Below are positions 1-9,693 of a stretch of 14,409 nucleotides of DNA, one piece after another. Source of the stretch: a bacterium UBP10_UBA1149 (GTDB lineage Bacteria > Desulfobacterota > Binatia > UBA1149); NCBI GenBank assembly GCA_002311335.1, contig DBZX01000023.1:7458-21866 (forward strand). The letters are read 5' to 3'. How positions within the stretch are numbered: position 1 is the stretch's first letter; each line of letters begins with the position of its first letter. The notes below the pieces were generated by a model that did no database searches, was not told the DNA's origin, and saw nothing but the letters and a program-made list of their open reading frames with translations. The translations under genes were made by a program, and so were the position numbers.

Positions 1-921
1 GGGGGGGGGGGGAGCCAGTCTCGCGAACGCGCCAGGGTAGTCACCCGTGGCCTCGGCCACGCGCAGTATGCCGGCGGATTCGCCGGATGGATCGAGGGCG
101 CCCGCGCCCAGCGCCGTGCCGGGCATCACGCCCCGGCGTATGCGACGGCAGGCCAACTCGAGCGCGCGGGCCACGGCCGTGTTGCCGGTGCAGCGAGCCG
201 ACATCTGCAACGCGTCGGTCACGCTGCAACCGGCCTCCAGCAGTGCGCTCACTACCGAGTAGACCGCGGCGTGCTGAAACGAGGTGAAGATGCCGCCCAG
301 CAAGGGTGCCCGCAGCAGGGTTTCGTCGCAGAGCAAGCGCAGCCGTGGTGAGCGCGAGCGTACTGTCATCACGAGCGAGGCCACCAGCAGCAGGCAGGCC
401 AGGACCCCGGGGCCGTGGCTGGCCGAAGCCCGCCCGGCGGCCATCAGTATGCGACTGCTCGTGGGCATGGCTATGCCCATGCTCTCGTACATCGAGGCCA
501 GCGAGGGCAGCACGAACAAGGACATGCCGTGCAACACGACCACGGTCACCAGCATGAGCATGGCGGGATAGGACAGCGCCCCGGTGATCTGCTTGCGGAT
601 TGCGACGCGTTGCTCGAGCCGGTCGGCCAGGAGTGCCAGCGCGCGGGCAATGTCGCCGCCGGCTTCGCCGGCTTCGAGCAGCGCGAGGTCCACCCGGTCG
701 AGCGGCGCGCCGGCAGTTAGCAGCGCGCGCGACAGCGCCTGTCCGCGTGCCACGGCCGCCGCGGTGGCGCCCACCATGCGCGCGGCTCGGTCGCGTGGCT
801 GTGCGGCCGCCGACAGGGCCTCGGGTGTTGAAAGCCCCGCGTCGAGCAGCTCGCCCAGGCGCGTGGCGGCAACCAGCAGGTCGCCACGTCCGGGCTTGCG
901 GCGTCCGGCGATGGCTCTCAT
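1..921 (-). CDS. Type II secretion/type IV pilus inner-membrane platform protein (GspF/PilC family), C-terminus cut by window edge
   Basis: This is the polytopic inner-membrane platform that couples the cytoplasmic ATPase to pseudopilus or pilus assembly. The reverse frame is open from an ATG at 921 to the window edge (307 codons). A first T2SSF domain lies at about residues 15-135, including the family-typical 'QITGALSYPAML' (111-122). A transmembrane segment spans about 119-141 and a second about 172-187. A second T2SSF domain starts near 213 and holds the expected '(G/A)E-TG' element as 'AEATGDY' (289-295). Homologues are about 400 residues long, so the last part with the third helix is missing. 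The final four codons are CCC (Pro) and fall in a poly-G run that is probably artefactual. The ATG overlaps the stop of the upstream ATPase gene (ATGA, 918-921), so translation is probably coupled. The sequence does not separate GspF from PilC. Confidence 0.88.
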   Translation of the reverse strand, partial: MRAIAGRRKPGRGDLLVAATRLGELLDAGLSTPEALSAAAQPRDRAARMVGATAAAVARGQALSRALLTAGAPLDRVDLALLEAGEAGGDIARALALLADRLEQRVAIRKQITGALSYPAMLMLVTVVVLHGMSLFVLPSLASMYESMGIAMPTSSRILMAAGRASASHGPGVLACLLLVASLVMTVRSRSPRLRLLCDETLLRAPLLGGIFTSFQHAAVYSVVSALLEAGCSVTDALQMSARCTGNTAVARALELACRRIRRGVMPGTALGAGALDPSGESAGILRVAEATGDYPGAFARLAPPPP

Positions 922-2123
922 CGATCGTTGGCCCCCGCCACTGACTGTCGCGGAGCCGGGCAAGCGGCCACGGCCTCCTCAAAGCTCGTGTCAAATCGGC
1001 CGGCAGCCACCAGGGCCGCCGCCATCAGCGTGCGCCGCGGTGGCCGGTCGACTCCACCGTCGCGGTTCATGACTTCAAAAACCGCGCTGCGTCCCGAGTA
1101 GCCCTCGCCCCGGCAACACCGACAGCCCACGGCCCGTGCCAGGACCCGGGGGACTGCCAGTCCACAGGCACGGTACAGTTGCGATTCGTGGGCTGCCGGC
1201 TCGGATTGGCGGCGGCAGTGGCGGCAGAGTTTTCGCAGCAGTCGTTGCGCGACCACCAGCGACACGGTGGCCGACACCAGGTAAGACGCCACGCCCATGT
1301 CGCGAAGTCGCACCACGGCCTCGAGGGTGTCGGCGGTGTGCAGGGTGGTGAGCACCAGGTGGCCGGTGAGCGCGGCGCGGCAGGCTATGGCTGCGCTCTC
1401 GCCGTCGCGCATTTCGCCGATCATCACCACGTCGGGGTCCTGCCTGAGCAGGCTGCGCAGCACGACGGCAAAACTGCGGCCGGCGTCGTCGTCGACCTGC
1501 ACCTGGGTAACACCGTCAAGGCGCATCTCTACGGGGTCCTCCAGGGTGACGATCGCCCTGCGCGGGGTGGCAAGGCGCGCCAGGGCAGCGTACAGCGTAC
1601 TGGTCTTGCCGGCGCCGGTGGGCCCCGCGCAGACCAGCATGCCAGAGGGGCGGGCGAGAGTGGTTTCGAGTAGCGCGAGGTCGGCCTCGTCCATGCCCAG
1701 GTCTTCGATGGGGCGCGGGCGGCCGTCGCCTGGCATCAGGCGCAGGACGAGTTTTTCACCGCCGTCAACGGGAAGGAACGAAGCCCTCAGGTCCAGTGTC
1801 ACCGAGGACCTGCCCTGCCAGTGAAAGCGGCCGTCGCAGGGCAGGCGTCGCTCGGCCAGGTTTACGCGCGAGAGCAGGCGCGCGCGGGTGAGCAGGGCGC
1901 TCTCCAACCCGCGGGGCGGGGGCGACAGCGCGCGCAGGCTGCCGTCAATGCGTACACGCACCTGCATGCGCCCTCCCGAGGGCTCAAAGTGCAGGTCCGA
2001 GGCCCCGCTGTCGGCCGCCACGGCGAGGTAGTGGTCGAGCAGCCTTACGGCAGGGGCGGTTGCCTCTCCCGGCGACGCCCCTCTAGTCGTGTCTGCAGAA
2101 GGTTTGGCCATGCCCGCGACCAT
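918..2123 (-). CDS. GspE/PilB-family secretion or pilus assembly ATPase, short form
   Basis: This is a cytoplasmic hexameric ATPase that would drive pseudopilin or pilin assembly with the GspF-like protein encoded just downstream. The 401-residue product has the 'ASDLHFEP' and 'VRIDGSLR' elements of the N2 domain (about 41-64), a Walker A 'GPTGAGKT' (167-174), the Asp box 'LEDPVE' (194-199), a Walker B with 'GEMRD' (236-240; usually GEIRD) and the His box 'TTLHTAD' (259-265). A zinc-binding tetracysteine site follows, C300-x2-C303 and C334-x2-C337, then 'GYSGR'. It is shorter than typical GspE or PilB (about 500-570) because the N1 docking domain is absent. Only about 27 residues precede the N2 domain. 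The start at 2123 gives the longest product; a second ATG four codons in (2111) is equally possible, and neither has a clear ribosome-binding site. It is the first gene of a leftward operon. Confidence 0.92.
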   Translation of the reverse strand: MVAGMAKPSADTTRGASPGEATAPAVRLLDHYLAVAADSGASDLHFEPSGGRMQVRVRIDGSLRALSPPPRGLESALLTRARLLSRVNLAERRLPCDGRFHWQGRSSVTLDLRASFLPVDGGEKLVLRLMPGDGRPRPIEDLGMDEADLALLETTLARPSGMLVCAGPTGAGKTSTLYAALARLATPRRAIVTLEDPVEMRLDGVTQVQVDDDAGRSFAVVLRSLLRQDPDVVMIGEMRDGESAAIACRAALTGHLVLTTLHTADTLEAVVRLRDMGVASYLVSATVSLVVAQRLLRKLCRHCRRQSEPAAHESQLYRACGLAVPRVLARAVGCRCCRGEGYSGRSAVFEVMNRDGGVDRPPRRTLMAAALVAAGRFDTSFEEAVAACPAPRQSVAGANDR

Positions 2124-2163
2124 AGTTGATCGTGGACATGGCCCTCAAGACCTTGGCTGTAAT

Positions 2164-2180
2164 ACAACGGCTCTCGTTGT
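2164..2180. promoter_or_regulatory. Inverted repeat upstream of the secretion ATPase gene (possible operator)
   Basis: ACAACG (2164-2169) and CGTTGT (2175-2180) form a perfect 6-bp inverted repeat with a 5-base spacer, 41 bases upstream of the ATPase start codon at 2123. It overlaps an AT-richer patch read leftward as TGTATTAC, which could supply a -10 element. The size and position suit a repressor site or a leader hairpin. No protein partner can be named. Confidence 0.3.
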
Positions 2181-2190
2181 CCGAGCCGCC

Positions 2191-2219
2191 GCTACAGCCG
2201 CCGGCGCTGCTACAGCCGC
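2191..2219. repeat. Pair of 11-bp direct repeats (GCTACAGCCGC)
   Basis: GCTACAGCCGC occurs at 2191-2201 and again at 2209-2219, an 18-base start-to-start offset that is close to two helical turns. The repeats lie about 70-95 bases upstream of the leftward ATPase gene. They could be a tandem activator site or a simple duplication in GC-rich DNA. The identity of the two copies is seen directly; function is speculation. Confidence 0.4.
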
Positions 2220-2277
2220 GGGGCAGATCAGTTAGTGCCGTTCATCTGGAAGATTGTCGTCTATGTAAGCGTCAGCG

Positions 2278-2295
2278 CCCCCCCGGTCGGGGGGT
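2278..2295. other. GC-only hairpin followed by an A7 run
   Basis: A C7 run (2278-2284) and a G6 run (2289-2294) flank GGTC, allowing a 6-bp all-GC stem with a tetraloop. On the plus strand it is followed by GAAAGTCAG and seven A residues; the complementary strand therefore has T residues before the hairpin, not after it. That is the wrong order for an intrinsic terminator in either direction. It could be a transcript-end structure of unknown type or a recombination-prone spot. Confidence 0.35.
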
Positions 2296-2332
2296 GAAAG
2301 TCAGAAAAAAACCATTCAGTGCGACCGCGGGC

Positions 2333-2362
2333 TGGTCATGCGCCCTGTTGTGGGCTTATGAT
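2333..2362 (+). promoter_or_regulatory. Candidate sigma-70-type promoter for the secreted-protein gene
   Basis: TGGTCA (2333-2338, four of six matches to TTGACA) and TATGAT (2357-2362, five of six matches to TATAAT) are separated by 18 bases. Transcription would start near 2369, giving a leader of about 80 bases before the ATG at 2451. The match is modest and rests on consensus similarity alone. Confidence 0.3.
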
Positions 2363-2450
2363 TGCTCCGAGTTGCAGCCCCGGCCCGCGCGCGATCACGC
2401 AGCGGCGGCGGTAGTGATGACGACGATCGGCACTTCGGAGGCGACGCGAG

Positions 2451-4295
2451 ATGGCAGATAGCCAGGCACCGAGTTCATCCAACATAAAACCTAAGGCGAC
2501 CGCTTTTCTGTTCCTGGTGCTCGGCTGCCTGGCCCTGGCAGGGTATTCTCCTTCGGCAGCGCGGGCAGCCGAATGTGATGACGCCCTTACGACCCAGCCC
2601 AAGGCTGTCGAAAAATACGTAAAGGCTCACTGGAAGGCGATTCTGAGGTGCTCGAAGAAAGGAATCCCGTCCTGTCCGGAAATCTGCCCGCTGCCTTCTG
2701 CATCCGAATACGGACTCGACGCGGCCTGCGAAACGTTTATCGATGCGCAGATCAGCGGTGATTACGTTTCGGCCATTATTGATTCGTGGGATGGCTCGGG
2801 TAGTTGCGTTCTTTCGGCTGCCGACGCCTGTGGCCTGGCGCGAGGCAAGGCCGCGAGCAAGACCAACGACAAGGCGCTCAAGCGGCGTCGCAAGTCCAAG
2901 GGCGACAAGTACCCCAAGGATCTTGCGGTCTGTGCCAAGAAAGCCGACAAGCCCGCGGGCGGTTGTGGCGGCGTGGCCATGTGCGCCGACATAAGCAACT
3001 GGGTGTTCGACGTCGATGCGCTGGTTCTTTCCAAGGGTGGTTACCAGCAGGTTCGTTTTGAGACCGCGGCCGAGGGCCAGGCCACGGCCGCGATCACCAT
3101 GGCCGCGCCGGGTACCGACTGGGGTTCCATTGGAGACACGGCCATCGTCGTTGAGTACGACGTGGACGGCGCGAGCCAGGGCACGGCGGTGCTATACGGC
3201 GGCGGCGACTCGACGGCCTACCGCGTTCAGCTCGGCGCCTTGTCGGCCGGCGTGCACACGCTGGGCCTGCGCTATCGCAAGAAACTCGGAAGTGTAAAAA
3301 AGGCGCCGGCGCTGCTTGAATCGCTGGCCATAGACGTCCTGTCACTGGGAGATCCGGGCTACGACGCCTTGCGCGTTGCGCCCGTGCTGCTCGGAATAGA
3401 CACCAACCTCAACCCCTACTCGCTGCACCCGGGCAACGGGCTCAGCGACGTGCCGGTGGTCATGACCTGGGACGCTTCGTCGTCTGGAGGGGTAACGTCT
3501 TATTACTACGTCATGGCCTGGAGCAACGAGGACGGTGGCACCGGCCTGTTTCCCGAAGTGCTGATCTCGCAGTGGGGCCGTCCGCACGACATAGAGACCA
3601 TAGTGCGCGTCGACGTTGACGACGCGACCGGCGACGTGCTCGCTGTCTATCACCGCTACGACGAGAGCGGCAGCATGGCCACCTTTACCGGTACGATGCG
3701 AGGTGGCACCCACCCGGTGGTGCGTACGCGTACGGCCAACGGGCTCATAGCCGACGACGGTGATTCGGATTTCGTATTCGGCCTGGTGCCTTTCGAGCGC
3801 GAGGCCACCGGATCGCGTGAGCGCATGCTGTTGCTCGAGCCGATCTCCTGGATGATAGGTGCCAAGGAGTTCACCCGCGAGTTCAAGACCGAGCTCAACC
3901 CCAACGCCACGGCCGCTAAGCCCAGCAACCTGCGCAACTACCTGTGGGTGGAGTACAACGTGGATACCGACGTGGGGACGCAGTCCATACGCGGCCGCGC
4001 GGTGGTGGACGGTGTGGTTTACCTGTCCGACCACGGCCAGCTGTCGGGCGGAGGCGCGTTGGGCCTGCTCAGCGGCGAGGGCTACAGCCAGGTAGGCATC
4101 GAAGTGCCCGAGGGCACCACGCCCGCCCAGGTGAGCTCGGTAGGAATACAGGGAGTCGGCACGATGTCGGGCACGCTCTTCGACCTGCACGTGTTCATGC
4201 TCGACAACGACTACTACCCGACCCAGGAAGTCCTGACTTTCAGCGGCTCGCTCGCCGCGAGCGGGGCCTATCCCAGCTGGATGGTCAGCCCCTGA
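2451..4295 (+). CDS. Exported Cys-rich protein with beta-rich C-terminal part, function unknown
   Basis: I do not recognise this 614-residue protein. The ATG at 2451 follows GGAGG (2437-2441) by nine bases. An N-terminal signal peptide is clear: Lys-containing n-region, hydrophobic core at about 16-32, and an Ala-rich cleavage site ('AARAA', 36-40), so the mature protein probably begins at Ala40 or Glu41. The next about 140 residues hold ten cysteines (42, 67, 75, 79, 93, 119, 127, 161, 172, 178) and a basic 'KALKRRRKSKGDK' stretch (141-153). After residue 178 there is no cysteine at all. The rest (about 183-614) is rich in Gly, Val, Thr and aromatics with alternating strand patterns, suggesting beta-sandwich domains. 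One covers about 183-298 and ends in 'SAGVHTLGLRYRKK'; a second has 'WGRPHDIETIVRV' near 377-389. It is monocistronic, facing aroE tail to tail. Periplasmic, surface or secreted location is inferred. Confidence 0.88.
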   Translation: MADSQAPSSSNIKPKATAFLFLVLGCLALAGYSPSAARAAECDDALTTQPKAVEKYVKAHWKAILRCSKKGIPSCPEICPLPSASEYGLDAACETFIDAQISGDYVSAIIDSWDGSGSCVLSAADACGLARGKAASKTNDKALKRRRKSKGDKYPKDLAVCAKKADKPAGGCGGVAMCADISNWVFDVDALVLSKGGYQQVRFETAAEGQATAAITMAAPGTDWGSIGDTAIVVEYDVDGASQGTAVLYGGGDSTAYRVQLGALSAGVHTLGLRYRKKLGSVKKAPALLESLAIDVLSLGDPGYDALRVAPVLLGIDTNLNPYSLHPGNGLSDVPVVMTWDASSSGGVTSYYYVMAWSNEDGGTGLFPEVLISQWGRPHDIETIVRVDVDDATGDVLAVYHRYDESGSMATFTGTMRGGTHPVVRTRTANGLIADDGDSDFVFGLVPFEREATGSRERMLLLEPISWMIGAKEFTREFKTELNPNATAAKPSNLRNYLWVEYNVDTDVGTQSIRGRAVVDGVVYLSDHGQLSGGGALGLLSGEGYSQVGIEVPEGTTPAQVSSVGIQGVGTMSGTLFDLHVFMLDNDYYPTQEVLTFSGSLAASGAYPSWMVSP

Positions 4296-4300
4296 CAGTA

Positions 4301-4315
4301 CCGTCTCCAGGACGG
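4301..4315. terminator. Short hairpin between convergent genes (possible terminator)
   Basis: CCGTC (4301-4305) and GACGG (4311-4315) form a 5-bp stem with a 5-base loop in the 30-base gap between the stop of the secreted-protein gene (4295) and the stop of aroE (4326). No T-run follows on either strand, so it is a weak candidate for an intrinsic terminator. Confidence 0.3.
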
Positions 4316-4325
4316 CTCCGCCCGC

Positions 4326-5192
4326 TCAGCCGGGTAGCTTGATGCCCAGCGCCTTGGCCATCACGGCCACGGGTGCTCGTCGCCCGGTGAAGCTCTTGAA
4401 CGCCGCCGCGCCCTGGAACAACAGCATGTAGCGTCCGTCCACGGTGGGGCGCTTGCGGCTGGCGGCCATGGCGAGAAAAGGCGTGGGCTTCTCCGCGTAG
4501 GCGAGATCAAAGTGCAGGCAGTCCTTGGGGGTCGAATCCACGTCGTAGTCGAGGAAGGTCTCACCCTTGAGCCCCACCGGGGTGCAGTTGACGACCAGCT
4601 GCCGCGTTTCGAGAAAATCAAAGTCGTCGAGCAGGTCGAGCCTGGCCGCCCGCACCTGGGAGTCACGCCGCGACAGGTCGCGCGCGAGTTGTGCCGCGCG
4701 CGAGAGGGTGCGGTTGGCCACCACCACGTCGGCCGCCCCGGCCTCGAGCAGTCCGTGCAGCACCGCGCGAGCGGAGCCCCCCGCGCCTATGATGAGCACT
4801 CGTTTTTTGCGCGCCCGCAGGCCGTGCGCCGCCAGCGCGTCGACAAAGCCCACGCCGTCGGTGTTGTCGCCCACCAATCGCTTGTCGTCGAAGTACAGCG
4901 TGTTGACCGCGCCTATGGCCTTGGCCGTGGGCGTGAGGCGTTGCGCGAGCTTGAGCGCGTCCCGCTTGAAGGGCACGGTTACGTTGGCGCCCACGATTCC
5001 CAGCGCGCGCATGGAGCGCACGGCTTCCTTGAGATTGCGGCGATTGGTGCGCAGGGGAACGTACACGTAGTCCAGCTCCAGCTCTGCGAAAGCCGCGTTG
5101 TGCATGCGCGGGCTCAGGCTGTGATCAACCGGGTCACCAAAAATACCCACGACCTTTGTCGTGCCTTCAACGGCTGCCGGTTTTTTTGCCAT
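4326..5192 (-). CDS. aroE: Shikimate dehydrogenase (NADP-dependent)
   Basis: AroE reversibly reduces 3-dehydroshikimate to shikimate with NADPH in the cytoplasmic aromatic amino acid pathway. The 288-residue length is normal for the family. Visible motifs are the shikimate-binding 'SLSP' (25-28), 'GANVTVPFK' with the catalytic lysine K76, 'GDNTDG' with the catalytic aspartate D112, a Rossmann 'GAGGSARAV' (136-144), 'NRT' (160-162) that usually marks NADP preference, 'NCTPVGL' (202-208) and 'DGRYMLLFQ' (252-260). The frame stays open upstream to 5339, but the ATG at 5192 follows GGGGAG at about 8 bases and starts just before the domain, so I chose it. It lies 25 bases downstream of ppdK and is very likely co-transcribed with it. 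All active-site residues that I can check are present. Confidence 0.96.
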   Translation of the reverse strand: MAKKPAAVEGTTKVVGIFGDPVDHSLSPRMHNAAFAELELDYVYVPLRTNRRNLKEAVRSMRALGIVGANVTVPFKRDALKLAQRLTPTAKAIGAVNTLYFDDKRLVGDNTDGVGFVDALAAHGLRARKKRVLIIGAGGSARAVLHGLLEAGAADVVVANRTLSRAAQLARDLSRRDSQVRAARLDLLDDFDFLETRQLVVNCTPVGLKGETFLDYDVDSTPKDCLHFDLAYAEKPTPFLAMAASRKRPTVDGRYMLLFQGAAAFKSFTGRRAPVAVMAKALGIKLPG

Positions 5193-5217
5193 GTTTGTAC
5201 TCCCCGCTCTTGGCTGG

Positions 5218-8010
<2,793 letters not shown>

Positions 8011-8045
8011 CTGTCCTGCCTGCTGGTTGTTGTAGTTCTCGTATT

Positions 8046-8061
8046 GCGTTGCGGGCAACGC
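8046..8061. other. Inverted repeat in the glyS-ppdK gap
   Basis: GCGTTG (8046-8051) and CAACGC (8056-8061) form a perfect 6-bp stem with a CGGG loop in the 86-base gap after the glyS stop (8097). No T-run follows in the direction of transcription, so it is more likely an mRNA processing or stability element, or a leaky terminator, than a full stop. Function is not shown by the sequence. Confidence 0.35.
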
Positions 8062-8096
8062 AGCACTGCTTTTCCTGCTGTCCGCGCCTATTGCCG

Positions 8097-9506
8097 TCAA
8101 ATGCCTTCGGGGGCCAGTGGCCTGGTCGACACCGGCGGCGCGACTTTCTCACGCACGATCCCCGCCAGGGCGGCGATGGGGACCCTCTGCTGCTCCATCG
8201 TGTCACGATCTCGCAGGGTGACGGTGTCGTCTTTCATGGTCTGGTGGTCCACGGTCACTCCCAGTGGCGTGCCGATCTCGTCCTGGCGCCTGTAGCGACG
8301 ACCGATTGAACCGGCCTGGTCGTACTGCACCGCGAAGTGCCCCCTGAGTTCTTCGACGATCTTCATCGCCTTTTCGGGATGGCCTTCCTTGCGCATGAGA
8401 GGGAAGACGGCGAGCTTGACCGGCGCCAGCGACGGGTGAAACTTGAGCACCACGCGGCGGTCGTCCGCGGGGCGGCCCTCTTCCGGGGGATCCTCGTGGT
8501 AGGCGTCTACGAGGAAGGCCAGCGTGGAGCGGTCGGCGCCGGCCGACGGCTCGATTACGTAGGGGACGAAGCGCTCCTTGGACTGCGGGTCGAAAAAGCT
8601 GAGGTCCTTGCCCGACGCTTCCATGTGGGCCTTGAGGTCAAAGTCGGTGCGGTTGGCTATGCCTTCGAGCTCCTGCCAGCCGATGGGGAACTCGTACTCC
8701 ACGTCGGCGCAGCCCTTGGCGTAGTGGGCCAGCTCGTCGTCGGCGTGGCAGCGCAGGCGCAGGCGTTTGGGGTTTATGCCGTAGTCGGTGTACCAGGCCA
8801 TACGGCGCGCCTGCCAGTACTCGTACCAGGCGTCGTCGCTGCCCGGCGGCACGAAAAACTCCAACTCCATCTGCTCGAACTCGCGGGTACGAAACAGGAA
8901 GTTGCCCGGCGTGATCTCGTTGCGAAAACTCTTGCCCTGCTGCGCTATGCCGAAGGGCGGTTTCATGCGCGCCGAGTTCACAACATTGACGAAGTTGACG
9001 AATATGCCCTGCGCGGTTTCCGGCCGCAGGTAGACGGCCGCCGCCGAGTCTTCGACCGGGCCCATGTGCGTCTTGAACATGAGGTTGAAGTTGCGCGGCT
9101 CGGTGAGCTCGCCCTCGCACTCGCCCGGGCGCTTGCTCGGTTTTTTTGGGCAGCTGGCGTGCTCAAGCTGGTCGGCGCGAAAACGTCCCTTGCACAGCTT
9201 GCAGTCCACCATCGGGTCGGTGAAATTGTCGAGGTGGCCCGACGCCTCCCACACCCGCGGGTGCATCAGGATGGAGCAGTCCAGGCCGGCCACGTCGGGG
9301 CGCGTGGTGACTGTGTCGCGCCACCACGCCTCCTTGACGTTGCGCTTGAGCTCGGCGCCCAGCGGCCCGTAGTCCCAGCAACTGGCCAGGCCGCCGTAGA
9401 TCTCGGAGCTCTGGAATACGAAACCACGCCTCTTGCTGAGGTTGACGATGGTTTCCATCGAGACGCTCGTGGTGGCGTCGTCCTTGCTGGTGCCGTTGTC
9501 TGCCAT
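8097..9506 (-). CDS. glyS: Glycyl-tRNA synthetase, single-chain class II (alpha2) type
   Basis: This enzyme charges tRNA-Gly. The 469-residue length and architecture fit the dimeric GlyRS of archaea, eukaryotes and many bacteria, not the alpha2beta2 GlyQ/GlyS type. The catalytic core starts at 'METIVNLSKRRGFVFQSSEIYGG' (17-39, in two parts 17-27 and 28-39). A cysteine cluster (C102, C105, C119, C130) precedes 'LTEPRNFNLMF'. Motif 2 region is 'GKSFRNEITPG' (191-201) with 'FEQMELEFF' (210-218). Motif 3 is 'GADRSTLAFL' (323-332). The anticodon-binding domain runs from about 354 to 450. I chose ATG 9506, preceded by AAAGGG very close by. ATG 9458 (residue 17) would also keep the core. The open frame further upstream (to 9731) runs into the divergent promoter region and has no family similarity. 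It heads the glyS-ppdK-aroE run. Confidence 0.95.
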   Translation of the reverse strand: MADNGTSKDDATTSVSMETIVNLSKRRGFVFQSSEIYGGLASCWDYGPLGAELKRNVKEAWWRDTVTTRPDVAGLDCSILMHPRVWEASGHLDNFTDPMVDCKLCKGRFRADQLEHASCPKKPSKRPGECEGELTEPRNFNLMFKTHMGPVEDSAAAVYLRPETAQGIFVNFVNVVNSARMKPPFGIAQQGKSFRNEITPGNFLFRTREFEQMELEFFVPPGSDDAWYEYWQARRMAWYTDYGINPKRLRLRCHADDELAHYAKGCADVEYEFPIGWQELEGIANRTDFDLKAHMEASGKDLSFFDPQSKERFVPYVIEPSAGADRSTLAFLVDAYHEDPPEEGRPADDRRVVLKFHPSLAPVKLAVFPLMRKEGHPEKAMKIVEELRGHFAVQYDQAGSIGRRYRRQDEIGTPLGVTVDHQTMKDDTVTLRDRDTMEQQRVPIAALAGIVREKVAPPVSTRPLAPEGI

Positions 9507-9693
9507 GCCCTTTACCGTGTATTCCTGCGCCCGGGGTGTCGATGAAAAAGGCCGGTAATGCCCGAATAACCGACGACAAGTATCCGACGCCGTGCGACTC
9601 TTCAAGCCGAAGGGCACTGAAAACGCGGGTTTGCGCTGCTCTGGTCGGCGGCGCTCCCGGGCTACAGTGGTCGGCCGGAGGACGGGACACAGT
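9507..9693. promoter_or_regulatory. Divergent promoter region between glyS and the DUF420 gene
   Basis: This 187-base gap lies between the leftward glyS start (9506) and the rightward DUF420 start (9694) and must hold both promoters. I see no clear -35/-10 pair on either strand. The best rightward hint is GCTACAGT (9662-9668 region) about 25 bases before the ATG; leftward, TTGTCG and TACCGG at about 16 bases spacing are weak. No T-box leader is evident upstream of glyS. Confidence 0.4.

Larger units (their letters stand above)
2124..2450. other. Divergent intergenic region between the secretion operon and the secreted-protein gene
   Basis: This 327-base stretch lies between two divergent genes and must hold control signals for both. 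I see no convincing gene in it. It contains an inverted repeat ACAACG-gctct-CGTTGT (2164-2180), two copies of GCTACAGCCGC (2191-2201 and 2209-2219), a C6/G6 hairpin (2279-2294) followed by an A7 run, and a weak promoter candidate facing right (2333-2362). Each is listed separately. Confidence 0.6.

Noticed and set aside
41..994. 317-codon minus-strand frame overlapping the GspF-like gene
   Set aside because: It is very Arg-rich and has no domain, whereas the alternative frame in the same place encodes a clear T2SSF protein coupled by ATGA to the ATPase gene.
2279..2294. GC hairpin as an intrinsic terminator
   Set aside because: On the plus strand it is followed by A residues, not T, and no gene ends just before it on either strand.
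2516..2530. Lipoprotein signal (VLGC at residues 23-26) in the secreted protein
   Set aside because: The cysteine lies in the middle of the hydrophobic core, which continues for several residues, Leu at -2 is unfavourable, and a good Ala-rich signal peptidase I site follows at 36-40.
8337..9545. 402-codon open frame on the plus strand, antisense to glyS
   Set aside because: It is a mirror of the well-supported glyS frame, with no family similarity and no start signal.
9507..9693. T-box riboswitch upstream of glyS
   Set aside because: The leader before glyS is too short, and I see no T-box consensus, specifier stem or terminator/antiterminator pair.
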